A stretch of 64,000 nucleotides of DNA from Erythrobacter ramosus (GTDB taxonomy: Bacteria > Pseudomonadota > Alphaproteobacteria > Sphingomonadales > Sphingomonadaceae): NCBI RefSeq assembly GCF_009828055.1, contig NZ_WTYB01000001.1, positions 511,183 through 575,182 of the forward strand, given 5' to 3'. The first letter of the stretch is position 1. The number at the start of each line of letters is the position of its first letter. Made by a program: the position numbers and the translations under genes. The notes beneath the pieces were generated by a model. It made no database searches and had not been told where the DNA came from. It worked only from the letters and a program-made list of their open reading frames with translations. This document shows positions 1 through 7,475 of this stretch, piece by piece.

Positions 1-1
1 C

Positions 2-235
2 GAAACCCCGCAAAGCGCGATTATCGCGGTGATCATGCCTGATCTCGAAAAGGGCGCGATGATGTGGGAGGCGCTGCTCAAGGAAGGCCTCTACGTCAAC
101 TTGGCCCGCCCGCCGGCGACCCCGGCAGGGATGACGCTACTGCGCTGCTCGCTGTGTGCCGAGCATACTGCCGATCAGGTGCAGACCATCCTCGGGATGT
201 TCGAACGCGCGGGCAAGGCGATCGGGATCATCTAA
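2..235 (+). CDS. Serine palmitoyltransferase-like PLP enzyme, C-terminal fragment
   Basis: Only the last 77 codons lie in the window; the reading frame is open from base 2 to the TAA at 233-235. The segment with LYVNLARPPATPAG and LLRCSLCAEHT resembles the C-terminal small domain of alpha-oxoamine synthases, which condense an amino acid with an acyl-CoA using PLP. In this family the closest match by eye is serine palmitoyltransferase, the first enzyme of sphingolipid synthesis, which would fit Sphingomonadales. The PLP lysine is outside the window, so 8-amino-7-oxononanoate or 5-aminolevulinate synthase cannot be excluded. It ends 147 bases before the GTA cluster and reads in the same direction. 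Confidence 0.6.
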   Translation, partial: ETPQSAIIAVIMPDLEKGAMMWEALLKEGLYVNLARPPATPAGMTLLRCSLCAEHTADQVQTILGMFERAGKAIGII

Positions 236-245
236 CCTCTCTTGC

Positions 246-295
246 TAACCATATTGGTTATTTCTCTTGACATCGTGACGCTCTCCGGTTAGGAA
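246..295 (+). promoter_or_regulatory. Candidate GTA promoter with upstream palindrome
   Basis: A sigma-70-like promoter can be read: TTGACA at 267-272, a 17-base spacer, and TAGGAA at 290-295. Just upstream lies a perfect 15-base inverted repeat, TAACCA-TAT-TGGTTA (246-260). Its CTAACCAT part differs by one base from the TTAACCAT half-site of CtrA. CtrA controls GTA production in Rhodobacter, mostly through the direct activator GafA, so this palindrome is a candidate activator site. It is the only promoter-like signal between the preceding gene and g1. The assignment is by eye. Confidence 0.4.
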
Positions 296-325
296 GGGGC
301 ATCATCGAGAAATAGCGATTCGCCC

Positions 326-354
326 AGGCGGCGCTCCCCAGTGGAGTGCCGCCT
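326..354 (+). promoter_or_regulatory. Leader hairpin of the GTA transcript
   Basis: The arms 326-332 and 348-354 (AGGCGGC/GCCGCCT) pair perfectly. The inner stretch 333-337 pairs with 343-347 with one G-U, giving a 12-bp stem around a 5-base loop. It is followed by GTTCGTTTT (355-363). It lies between the candidate promoter and the g1 ribosome-binding site, so it could act as an attenuator or as a stabilising 5' structure. Short interrupted T-tract; function is inference. Confidence 0.35.
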
Positions 355-382
355 GTTCGTTTTGGCGCCAGGAGAACCCGTC

Positions 383-859
383 ATGGCCAAGCCGCGAGGC
401 AAGCATATCCTCATCCGTCCCGAGCTGCGGGAAGGAGAAACCAAAAGGGTCAATAACCACTGGCGGGTGCTGTTCCTCGATCACCTTGCCGAAAGCTCCA
501 ACGTCACCGAATCCGCCGCCAAGGCCGGGATCAGTGTCAGTCGCGCCTACAAGGTTCGGCGCGAGGAACCCGCATTCGCCACCCTGTGGCTCGCCGCCTT
601 GTGGGAGGGCTACACCCATCTCGAAATGGAAGTGGTGCGCCGGTTGCGGCAGGGCGATCATTCCACGCTTGATGCGGGCCGCTATGATTTCGCCAACGCG
701 ATCCGCCTGCTCGCCGCGCACCGCGACACCGCCTCGCAGGCTATGGCGCAGCAACGCAATGTCAGCGCCGCAGAAGTACGCGCCTCGATCGATCGCAAGG
801 TCGAAGAAATCCGGCTGCGACTCAAACACGAGCGCGCCCGCGCGGACGGCGCGCGTTGA
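383..859 (+). CDS. GTA small terminase subunit (RcGTA g1-like)
   Basis: 158-aa protein in the g1 position, directly before the large terminase. Residues about 35-60 (NVTESAAKAGISVSRAYKVR) look like a helix-turn-helix, followed by an acidic and basic helical C-terminus. In RcGTA the g1 product is the small terminase, which works with the large subunit to package host DNA without strong sequence specificity. The start was set at ATG 383 because GGAGAA (371-376) sits 6 bases upstream; an in-frame ATG at 341 has no such site. The stop overlaps the TTG start of the next gene. Function rests mainly on position and the HTH. Confidence 0.75.
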   Translation: MAKPRGKHILIRPELREGETKRVNNHWRVLFLDHLAESSNVTESAAKAGISVSRAYKVRREEPAFATLWLAALWEGYTHLEMEVVRRLRQGDHSTLDAGRYDFANAIRLLAAHRDTASQAMAQQRNVSAAEVRASIDRKVEEIRLRLKHERARADGAR

Positions 860-2181
860 GCGCCGATCTCGAGTGGATGGACGAGGACGAGAAGGAAGCC
901 GGCCCGCTCATCGCCAATGCCCTCGACCACAAGGAGAAGGCTGAATTCCAGTTCCACTGGCAGCTGCTGGCGCGACGGGAGCAATGCGCACCCGACGGCG
1001 ATTGGCGCATCTGGATGATCATGGCGGGGCGCGGGTTCGGCAAGACCCGCGCCGGCGCCGAATGGGTGCGCCAGATTGCCGAAGCGGACCCGACCGCCCG
1101 GATCGCGCTGGTCGCCGCATCGCTGGCCGAAGCGCGCGCGGTGATGGTGGAGGGCGAATCCGGCCTGATGGCGGTCTGCCCGCCTGACCGAATGCCGCAC
1201 TTCGAGCCCTCACTCCACCGCGTCCGGTTCGCCAATGGCGCGCAAGTGCAGCTATTCTCGGCCGCCGAGCCGGAAGGCCTGCGCGGCCCACAGCACAGTC
1301 ACGCCTGGTGCGACGAGATCGGCAAGTGGCCGCTGGCGCATGAACGGGCAATCCGCTGCTGGGACAACCTGTTGATGGGCCTGCGGCTAGGGTCTGACCC
1401 GCGCATCATGGTCACCACCACGCCGCGTGCGGTGCCACTCGTGCAGCGATTGGTCAGGCAGGAGCAATCGGACGACGTCGTGATTTCACGCGGTTCGACC
1501 TTGGCAAACGCAGCCAACCTGCCCGAGCGGTTCCTCACCGCGATCGCGGACGAGTTTGGTGGGAGCAATCTCGCCCGACAGGAAATCGACGGTGAGTTGC
1601 TGGAGGATGTCGAAGGCGCGCTGTGGACTCGCTCGATGCTCGAACAGGCCCGCGAACATGGTCCGGTGCCTGAAGCGGTAAGAATCGTCGTCGCGGTCGA
1701 TCCCCCGGCGAGCGCTCATGGCGACGAGTGCGGAATTGTGGTCGCAGCCCTAGGCGATGATGGGATCGCGCGGGTGCTGGCCGATTGCTCGGTGAGCGGC
1801 GCGGCTCCGTCCGAATGGGCTGAGCGGGTCGCAGATAGCGCGCGCGAATGGAACGCAGACCGGGTGGTGGCCGAAGCCAATCAGGGCGGCGCGATGGTCG
1901 AAAGCGTGCTGCGCGCCGCCGATCAGGCGCTGCCGGTCAAGCTGGTGCACGCCAGCCGCGGCAAGGTCGCCCGGGCCGAGCCGGTCGCAGCGCTCTATGC
2001 CGCCGGGCGGGTGAGACACGTGGGCGTGTTTGCACGGCTGGAGGACCAACTGTGCGGCTTGCTGGTAGGCGGCACTTACGCTGGCCCCGGCAAAAGCCCT
2101 GACCGCGCCGATGCGGCCGTCTGGGCGTTCACTGAATTGCTGCTGGGGCGCCAGCTTCGCCCCAGCGTGCGGCAGATCTAA
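856..2181 (+). CDS. GTA large terminase, packaging ATPase/nuclease (RcGTA g2-like)
   Basis: 441 aa, Terminase_6-type packaging motor. A Walker A (GRGFGKTR, about residues 58-65), a Walker B with catalytic acid (HAWCDE, about 149-154) and a coupling segment (MVTTTPRAV) form the ATPase. The C-terminal half has the RNase H-like nuclease signature VAVDPPASAHGDECG and DRVVAEANQGG. It pumps DNA into preformed heads and cuts it when the head is full. The start is TTG at 856, overlapping the TGA of g1 in TTGA, which suggests translational coupling. All ATPase motifs are intact, so the motor looks functional. Confidence 0.9.
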   Translation: MSADLEWMDEDEKEAGPLIANALDHKEKAEFQFHWQLLARREQCAPDGDWRIWMIMAGRGFGKTRAGAEWVRQIAEADPTARIALVAASLAEARAVMVEGESGLMAVCPPDRMPHFEPSLHRVRFANGAQVQLFSAAEPEGLRGPQHSHAWCDEIGKWPLAHERAIRCWDNLLMGLRLGSDPRIMVTTTPRAVPLVQRLVRQEQSDDVVISRGSTLANAANLPERFLTAIADEFGGSNLARQEIDGELLEDVEGALWTRSMLEQAREHGPVPEAVRIVVAVDPPASAHGDECGIVVAALGDDGIARVLADCSVSGAAPSEWAERVADSAREWNADRVVAEANQGGAMVESVLRAADQALPVKLVHASRGKVARAEPVAALYAAGRVRHVGVFARLEDQLCGLLVGGTYAGPGKSPDRADAAVWAFTELLLGRQLRPSVRQI

Positions 2182-2195
2182 CCGAAGGAACTGCA

Positions 2196-3353
2196 ATGGC
2201 TTTGCTCGACAATATCCTCTCCGCCTTCAAAGGCGGGGAGCGCACCCGCGTGCCGCTTGCGCATGGCGCTATACAGGGCTGGCCGCCCGCGTTTGATCCC
2301 GGCCCGAGGCTACGCGGCTATGATTATACCAAGGGCATCACCGAAGGGTTCCTGGCCAACCCCATTGCCCAGCGTTCGGTGCGGCTGCTGGCCGAGGGGG
2401 TCGGGCAAGCGCCGCTCCAATGCTCCGACCCGCGTCTGGCTGCGCTGGTAACGGCGACCAGCGCGGGCCAATCGCTGATCGAAACGCTCGCGGCCAACCT
2501 GCTGCTGCATGGCAATGGCTATGTGCAGATTCTGAAGGATGCGGCCGGTGTGCCGGTCGAGCTGTTCGCGCTGCGCCCGGACCGGGTCAAGGTGGTGCTC
2601 GATCACAATGGCTGGCCGTGCGGCTATGATTACTCCGTCGGCGGCCACACCAGCCGTTTGCCGATCGAGGATGAGGACGGGTGGCCCGGCCTGATCGCGA
2701 TCCGGACGATGCACCCGCTCGACGATCATCGCGGGGCAGGCGCACTTCAGGCGGCATGGCAGGCGGTGATGATCCACAATGCAGCGACCGTCTGGAACCG
2801 CGCGCTGCTGGAGAATGCGGCGCGGCCTTCGGGCGCGCTGGTTCACGAGTCGGGCGACGGCGCGGCGCTGACGCTCGAACAGTTCGACCGACTGAAACGC
2901 GAGCTCGACGTTGCCTTTTCGGGCGCGGTCAATGCGGGCCGCCCGATGCTGCTCGACGGCGGGCTCAAGTGGCAGAGCATGGCGCTCACCCCTGCCGACA
3001 TGGACTTTGCGACCCTCAAGAGCGCGGCGGCGCGGGATATTGCGCTGGCGTTTGGCGTGCCGCCGATGCTGCTCGGCCTGCCGGGTGACAACACCTACGC
3101 CAATTACCGCGAGGCAAGCCGCGCACTGTGGCGGCTGACCCTGCTGCCGCTCGCCGAAAAGCTGCTTGCAGCCCTGCGCGAAGGCCTCGCCCCGTGGTTT
3201 CGCGATGCCGAGCTCAGGATAGATCTCGACCGGGTTCCGGCCCTGTCCGAAGACCGTGAGCGCCTGTGGTCGCAGGTCTCGGACGCCGATTTTCTGAGCC
3301 GCGCCGAAAAGCGCCAGATGCTGGGCCTGCCGCCAGAGGAGACTGCCCCATGA
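2196..3353 (+). CDS. GTA portal protein, HK97 family (RcGTA g3-like)
   Basis: 385 aa, usual size for phage HK97-type portal proteins. These form the dodecameric ring at the unique capsid vertex through which DNA enters and leaves. Recognisable segments are the N-terminal GFLANPIAQRSVRLLAEGV, the middle ALRPDRVKVV, and GVPPMLLGLPGDNTYANYREA near residue 290, a hallmark of the family. AAGGAA lies a few bases before the ATG. The stop overlaps the next start (ATGA at 3350-3353), so the gene belongs to the same translational chain as the terminase and protease. Confidence 0.92.
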   Translation: MALLDNILSAFKGGERTRVPLAHGAIQGWPPAFDPGPRLRGYDYTKGITEGFLANPIAQRSVRLLAEGVGQAPLQCSDPRLAALVTATSAGQSLIETLAANLLLHGNGYVQILKDAAGVPVELFALRPDRVKVVLDHNGWPCGYDYSVGGHTSRLPIEDEDGWPGLIAIRTMHPLDDHRGAGALQAAWQAVMIHNAATVWNRALLENAARPSGALVHESGDGAALTLEQFDRLKRELDVAFSGAVNAGRPMLLDGGLKWQSMALTPADMDFATLKSAAARDIALAFGVPPMLLGLPGDNTYANYREASRALWRLTLLPLAEKLLAALREGLAPWFRDAELRIDLDRVPALSEDRERLWSQVSDADFLSRAEKRQMLGLPPEETAP

Positions 3354-3655
3354 GCCGAGAAGACATCCTCGCCAGCCTCATGGCGCAGGCGCGCGAAGAA
3401 GGGGCCGAAGTCGTGACTTTGCGCGCCATCATCGAGGAAACCAGCGTTCTCGCCACTGACCGCGCGCTGGAACGGCTCGGCCTCGGAGATGCGGGCGCGG
3501 AGGGCGATCTCGTCGAACTGCGCGAGCTGCTGAGGGCGTGGCGCGATGCCAAGACCAGCGCGTGGAAGGCGCTGGTGGACTGGATCGTCCGCGGCGCTCT
3601 GGCGCTGCTGCTGATCGGGATCGCAGTGCGGTTCGGCATGTGGGACCGGCTGTGA
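3350..3655 (+). CDS. DUF6127 small protein of the GTA cluster
   Basis: 101 aa. The first about 75 residues are charged and helical; residues about 78-96 (IVRGALALLLIGIAVRFGM) form one hydrophobic helix, so it may be membrane-anchored. Proteins of this kind (DUF6127) sit between portal and protease in many alphaproteobacterial GTA clusters (the g3.5 position). Their role is not established. The start at 3350 was chosen over an upstream in-frame GTG/ATG because it gives the 4-base ATGA overlap with g3. The stop overlaps the GTG start of the protease. Confidence 0.75.
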   Translation: MSREDILASLMAQAREEGAEVVTLRAIIEETSVLATDRALERLGLGDAGAEGDLVELRELLRAWRDAKTSAWKALVDWIVRGALALLLIGIAVRFGMWDRL

Positions 3656-4059
3656 GCGCGTCCGCCCCGCTGCGCTTTGCGGGCTACGCCGCCCTGTTCG
3701 ACATTGCCGATGCCGGGCGTGACACGATCCGGCGCGGTGCCTTTGCCCGCACGCTGGCGGCGCGTGACCAGCCGCTGCCGCTCTATTGGCAACACCGGCC
3801 AGATCAGCCGATCGGCGTGATCGAGCAAGCTACCGAGGATGCCCGCGGCCTGCGCGTCATCGCCCGGATCGACCGGCCCGATTGCCGCGCAGCGCATCTG
3901 CTGGCGGCAGGCCACGTCACCGGCCTCAGCTTCGGCTTCCGCACCCGCGCAGCGCGGCAATCGATGGCGGGGCGCGAATTGCTGGAGATCGACCTGTTCG
4001 AAGTCAGCCTTGTCACCCATCCGCTCCACCATCTGGCGCGGGTCCATCTGGTCGCCTGA
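3652..4059 (+). CDS. GTA prohead protease, HK97/U35 family (RcGTA g4-like)
   Basis: 135 aa. It trims the capsid protein during maturation. The family's catalytic residues are visible: His48 in LYWQHRPDQPIG and Ser93 in GHVTGLSFGFR, with the acidic stretch LEIDLFEVSLVTHP following. The start is the GTG at 3652 inside GTGA, overlapping the DUF6127 stop; no ATG in frame gives a better fit, and the length agrees with HK97 proteases that are not fused to capsid. The N-terminus begins directly with the family's LRFAGYAALFD, which supports the start. Confidence 0.88.
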   Translation: MSASAPLRFAGYAALFDIADAGRDTIRRGAFARTLAARDQPLPLYWQHRPDQPIGVIEQATEDARGLRVIARIDRPDCRAAHLLAAGHVTGLSFGFRTRAARQSMAGRELLEIDLFEVSLVTHPLHHLARVHLVA

Positions 4060-4088
4060 GCGCGCCCGCCAACTACCCTCTTTCCACC

Positions 4089-4113
4089 GGCCGCCTTTGG
4101 GGCGGCCTTTTTT
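4089..4113 (+). terminator. Terminator-like hairpin between protease and capsid genes
   Basis: Perfect 7-bp stem GGCCGCC (4089-4095) / GGCGGCC (4101-4107), 5-base loop, then six Ts (4108-4113). It has every property of an intrinsic terminator, yet it lies inside the GTA operon, 27 bases before the capsid ATG. It could lower read-through, or mark the end of an early transcript with a separate start for the capsid, or protect the capsid mRNA after processing. Confidence 0.65.
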
Positions 4114-4139
4114 CTGCCCAACCGAAAGGCCACTGCCCC

Positions 4140-5294
4140 ATGGACAATACCCCCACTCCGATGACCGCCACCGACCCGCTGGACGCCAGCTTCGACCTTT
4201 TGGCGCGGCAGGATCAGGCCGAAGCCGATATCACCGCGCTGCGCGGCGATGTTGACGAGGTGAAATCGCGGCTCGACAAAGTTGCCCGCGCAGCCAGCCG
4301 TCCGGCAATGGGCGGCGCTGCTCCGGCAAGCGATGCAACCGAGGTGAAAAGCTTCGTCGATGGCTATCTGCGGCGCGGGCGCGAGACCGAGCTGAAGTCG
4401 ATCAGCGGGGTCGCTCCGGCTGACGGCGGCTTTGCCGTGCCGCGCCAGATCGACGCGCTGATCGCAGATGTCCTCACCAGCATCAGCCCGATCCGCGCTA
4501 TTGCGCAGGTCGTTCAGACGGGGACGGCAGGCTATCGCAAGCTGGTCACGACCAGCGGCACGGCCTCAGGCTGGGTCAGCGAAGTGGCCATGCGGCCCGA
4601 AACCGCCACGCCCAAATTCGCGGAAATCGCCCCGCCGATGGGTGACCTCTACGCCAATCCAGCGGCCAGCCAGGCAATGCTCGACGACGCCGGGTTCGAC
4701 ATTGAAACCTGGCTCGCCAGCGAGATCGCGGTCGAGTTCGCGCGCGCCGAAGGCAGTGCCTTCGTCAAGGGCACCGGCACCAACCAGCCTGAAGGCTTCC
4801 TCACTGCGGCCAAGGCCACCACCCCAGACGCCACGCGCGCCTTCGGCACGTTGCAATATGCTGGCTCGGGCAACGCCACCGGGCTCGGCACGGCGCCCGA
4901 CACCAAGCTGATCGACCTGGTCCATATGCTCAAGGCCGGTTACCGACAGGGCGCAGTGTTCGTCATGAACTCGGCGACCTTGGCTGCGATCCGCAAGCTC
5001 AAGACGGTCGATGGCGCATTGCTTTGGCAGCCGGGTCTGGTCGAAGGCCAGCCCGACCGCCTGCTCGGCTACCCGGTGGTCGAGGCCGAGGATATGCCTG
5101 ATGTCGCCGCAGGAACCTTCCCGATTGCCTTCGGTAATTTCCGGTCCGGCTATCTGATCTCGGAGCGCGGCGCCACGCAGGTGCTGCGCGATCCCTTCAC
5201 CAACAAGCCCTTCGTCCATTTCTACGCGACGAAGCGGATCGGCGGGAAGGTGCTCGATTCGAACGCGATCAAGCTGCTGAAGATCGAGCTGTAG
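4140..5294 (+). CDS. GTA major capsid protein, HK97 fold (RcGTA g5-like)
   Basis: 384 aa. Residues about 15-60 (DLLARQDQAEADI, DEVKSRLDKVARAA) form the coiled delta region that acts as scaffold and is removed by the g4 protease. The HK97-type shell domain follows, with the family-typical GGFAVPRQIDALI, the central GTGTNQPEGFL and the end RIGGKVLDSNAIKLLKIEL. The start at 4140 follows GAAAGG and removes a spurious upstream extension that overlaps g4. The gene is bracketed by a terminator-like hairpin before it and a long hairpin after it, unlike the tightly overlapping genes around it. Confidence 0.93.
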   Translation: MDNTPTPMTATDPLDASFDLLARQDQAEADITALRGDVDEVKSRLDKVARAASRPAMGGAAPASDATEVKSFVDGYLRRGRETELKSISGVAPADGGFAVPRQIDALIADVLTSISPIRAIAQVVQTGTAGYRKLVTTSGTASGWVSEVAMRPETATPKFAEIAPPMGDLYANPAASQAMLDDAGFDIETWLASEIAVEFARAEGSAFVKGTGTNQPEGFLTAAKATTPDATRAFGTLQYAGSGNATGLGTAPDTKLIDLVHMLKAGYRQGAVFVMNSATLAAIRKLKTVDGALLWQPGLVEGQPDRLLGYPVVEAEDMPDVAAGTFPIAFGNFRSGYLISERGATQVLRDPFTNKPFVHFYATKRIGGKVLDSNAIKLLKIEL

Positions 5295-5356
5295 GCCCAG
5301 CGCCAGATCTCCTCCCCCGGCCGGTCGCGTGTCCCCTTCGTGCCCGCCGGGCTCTC

Positions 5357-5409
5357 GCGCCCGCATCGCCTCAGGCCGTTCCCCCGCCTGAAACCAGCGA
5401 TGCGGGCGC
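5357..5409 (+). promoter_or_regulatory. Long hairpin between capsid and connector genes
   Basis: A perfect 13-bp stem, GCGCCCGCATCGC (5357-5369) with GCGATGCGGGCGC (5397-5409), encloses a second 6-bp stem TCAGGC/GCCTGA (5371-5376/5386-5391). No T-tract follows, so it is not a classic terminator. A structure this stable just after the capsid stop would protect that mRNA from 3' decay and hold back expression of the genes behind it. Confidence 0.6.
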
Positions 5410-5443
5410 ATTCCTTGTGAATCACATTCTGGGAGACACCGCG

Positions 5444-6001
5444 ATGCAGCGGACAATCGTGCAGCCCCCGATGCCCGGCGACGCCGCGCTGGCGGAGCTC
5501 AAGCACTGGCTCGGGATCAGCCGCCCCAACGAAGACGAAACGCTTGAGCAACTGCTCGATGCCAGCCTGACCATCTGCGAAGCCTTCACCGGCAAGACGC
5601 CACTTCGGCAGACGGTCGAGGAAGTCATTCCGCTGGCGGGGGGATGGCAGGAGCCGGTCTCCCGCCCGGTTCGCGAGGTGACCGGCGCGGAGCTCATAAA
5701 GGCGGACGGCTCCCGCGAGGTGATCGCCGCGCTGACGGACGCGCTGGAATGGCGCATCTCAGGCTCGGCCTGCGTCCAGCTGCGGCGCCCGTTCGAGGGC
5801 CAAGGCCTGGCGCTGCAATTGGTGGTCGGGATTGCCGAGGACTGGAGCGGACTGCCCGCCCCGCTGCGGCATGGCATAATCCGGCTCGCCGCCCATCACT
5901 TTCGCCACCGCGATGGCACTGGCGAAACCAGCGCCAGCGCCGTTCCGCCTGCCAGCGTCACCGCCCTGTGGCGGCCGTGGCGCGACGTGCAGTTCGGATG
6001 A
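5444..6001 (+). CDS. GTA head-tail connector (RcGTA g6-like, phiE125 gp8 type)
   Basis: 185 aa. Matches the helical adaptor proteins that dock under the portal (phiE125 gp8 / gp6-like connector): an N-terminal four-helix part with LKHWLGISRPNEDETLEQLLDASLTICEAFTG, then a beta-rich end. The ATG at 5444 was chosen because GGGAGA (5431-5436) lies 7 bases upstream; the alternative GTG at 5417 has no such site. The stop overlaps the next start as ATGA. It is the first gene after the long hairpin that follows the capsid gene. Confidence 0.82.
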   Translation: MQRTIVQPPMPGDAALAELKHWLGISRPNEDETLEQLLDASLTICEAFTGKTPLRQTVEEVIPLAGGWQEPVSRPVREVTGAELIKADGSREVIAALTDALEWRISGSACVQLRRPFEGQGLALQLVVGIAEDWSGLPAPLRHGIIRLAAHHFRHRDGTGETSASAVPPASVTALWRPWRDVQFG

Positions 6002-6168
6002 TCCGCGCCTCCGCCCGCGCGGACAAACTGGTGCAGCGCCTGCGCGCCCGCGCCGCGCGGATCGCAGCAGGCCGTACGGCCAAGCGCCGCCCGCCAGCGC
6101 GCTCAGACTGGCATTCGGCGGCCACCTTGTGGCCCGATCTGTTGGGAGACCCCCGCGATGGAAAATGA
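5998..6168 (+). CDS. Small basic protein in the g7 position of the GTA
   Basis: 56 aa, very rich in Arg and Ala (ASARADKLVQRLRARAARI), no recognised domain. It starts in ATGA overlap with g6 and ends 8 codons-worth of overlap into g8 (stop at 6166-6168, g8 start at 6158), so it is squeezed between two real genes and is probably translated. In RcGTA the g7 slot holds a head-tail stopper of about 110 residues. This ORF is half that size and shows no visible similarity to it. It may be a reduced stopper or an unrelated small protein. Confidence 0.5.
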   Translation: MIRASARADKLVQRLRARAARIAAGRTAKRRPPARSDWHSAATLWPDLLGDPRDGK

Positions 6169-6547
6169 CCTGCGCGCCGCGCTGATCGCCTGGCTGGCCG
6201 CCGATCCGGCCCTGGCAGCGATCAACGCGATCGAGGAAGAGGCCCCGCTCTCCGTCACCCCGCCGTGGCTCGGTATCGCCGCCAGCGCCTCGACCGATTG
6301 GGGTACCAAGGACCGCACGGGCCGCGAGATCCGCGTGGCGCTCGAACTTGAGAGTCACACCGATCTGACTGCGGGCGATGCCAGTCTGCTCAGCGCGATT
6401 GAGCGGCGCGTGCTCGACTTGCCACCGTTCCAGCCGGGCTTCGAACTCGCCTCGATCCGCTTCCTGCGCTCACGCAACGAGGCCCGTGCGGACAACCGCC
6501 GAGCCGCGCTGCTCGAATACCGGTTCCGCCTTTTCGCCCCGAATTAG
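6158..6547 (+). CDS. GTA tail terminator, DUF3168 (RcGTA g8-like)
   Basis: 129 aa, usual size for DUF3168 proteins. These form the hexameric ring at the head-proximal end of the tail tube and stop its growth. The pattern is N-terminal helix (ENDLRAALIAWLAADPALAAI), a middle with REIRVALELESHTD, and the C-terminal RRAALLEYRFRLFAPN, all typical. GGGAG lies 8-12 bases before the ATG. The start overlaps the end of the small upstream ORF. Next gene follows after 12 bases. Confidence 0.85.
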   Translation: MENDLRAALIAWLAADPALAAINAIEEEAPLSVTPPWLGIAASASTDWGTKDRTGREIRVALELESHTDLTAGDASLLSAIERRVLDLPPFQPGFELASIRFLRSRNEARADNRRAALLEYRFRLFAPN

Positions 6548-6559
6548 GAGTAAGCCATT

Positions 6560-6967
6560 ATGCCCGTACAATCCGGCGCCGCCTTCCTGCTCAAGATCGC
6601 CGACGGGGCCTCGCCTCCGGCCTACCAGACCATCGCTGGCCTGCGCACCACGCAGATGTCGATCAATGGCGACACCGTGGTCGTCACTCACAAGCAATCG
6701 GGCGGCTGGCGCGACCTGCTGTCAGGCGCGGGCACTCGCTCGGTCTCGGTCAGCGCGGCGGGGATCTTTCTCGGCAGCACCGCCGAAGCCACCGTGCGCG
6801 CCCATGCGCTGGCCGGAACGCTCGACCAATACGAATTGTCGTTCGAAGACGGCGAGAAGTTGCGGGGTCGGTTTCTGGTGCAGCGGCTCGATTATGCCGG
6901 GGATTTCAATGGGGAGCGCAGCTACACGCTCCAGCTTGAAAGCTCCGGGCCGGTGGTGCCGGCATGA
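6560..6967 (+). CDS. GTA major tail tube protein, TP901-1 family (RcGTA g9-like)
   Basis: 135 aa. Phage major tail protein of the TP901-1 type, which stacks as hexameric rings to form the non-contractile tube. Family-typical parts are the start PVQSGAAFLLKI, the loop GLRTTQMSINGDTVVVTHKQSGGWRDLL, and the end FNGERSYTLQLESSGPV. AGGAG stands 8 bases before the ATG. The stop overlaps the next start in ATGA (6964-6967). Confidence 0.9.
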   Translation: MPVQSGAAFLLKIADGASPPAYQTIAGLRTTQMSINGDTVVVTHKQSGGWRDLLSGAGTRSVSVSAAGIFLGSTAEATVRAHALAGTLDQYELSFEDGEKLRGRFLVQRLDYAGDFNGERSYTLQLESSGPVVPA

Positions 6968-7278
6968 CCGCCGCCGCCAATCCCTTGCGCGGCGAATGCG
7001 CGCTGATTGTGGCCGGTGTGAGCTATGTGCTGCGCCCGAGCTTTGAAAACCTGGTGCTGGCCGAAGCCGAACTGGGCTCGCTGTTCGCGCTGGTGGAACG
7101 GGCGGCGGGCGGCGCGCTGACGCTGACCGAGATGACTGCGCTGTTGTGGCATTGCTTGCCTGCCGAGGGCCGACCCGAACGGCTCGCGGTCGGGCAGGCG
7201 GTGCTGGCGATGGGGCTGGTGGGAGCAACCGCCCCGGTGCGTGCGGTGCTCGCGCAAGTGCTTCAGGGCGAGGCATGA
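6964..7278 (+). CDS. GTA gp10-type tail protein (RcGTA g10-like)
   Basis: 104 aa. Matches the GTA gp10 family by position and by the segment NPLRGECALIVAGVSYVLRPSFENLVLAEAELGSL, which recalls short phage proteins describing peptide-loading onto tape measures. In phages with this layout a pair of small genes between tail tube and tape measure are assembly chaperones that coat the tape measure protein before the tube polymerises. Starts and ends in 4-base overlaps. Family assignment is firm by synteny; the chaperone role is inferred. Confidence 0.8.
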   Translation: MTAAANPLRGECALIVAGVSYVLRPSFENLVLAEAELGSLFALVERAAGGALTLTEMTALLWHCLPAEGRPERLAVGQAVLAMGLVGATAPVRAVLAQVLQGEA

Positions 7279-7475
7279 CCGACGGTTTCGGTGTCGCCGC
7301 CGCCCGCTGGTGCGCGCTCGCCGCTCGTCTGCTCGGCTGGCGGCCCGCCGAATTCTGGAACGCCACCCCCGCCGAACTGGCGATGGCGCTCGCTGCCCCC
7401 GAAGACCCTACCACCCCTTCACCACCGAGCCGCGAGGCAATCGCCCGCATGATGGAGCGCGACACCGATGACTGA
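7275..7475 (+). CDS. Phage tail assembly chaperone, TIGR02216 type (RcGTA g10.1-like)
   Basis: 66 aa. The WRPAEFWNATPAELAMAL core is the recognisable signature of the short TIGR02216 / tail assembly chaperone family, which is placed just before the tape measure in GTAs. Start ATG 7275 overlaps the previous stop; the end overlaps the tape measure start by 8 bases. No upstream extension is needed although the frame is open further left, since the upstream part is antisense-like shadow of g10. Confidence 0.8.
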   Translation: MTDGFGVAAARWCALAARLLGWRPAEFWNATPAELAMALAAPEDPTTPSPPSREAIARMMERDTDD

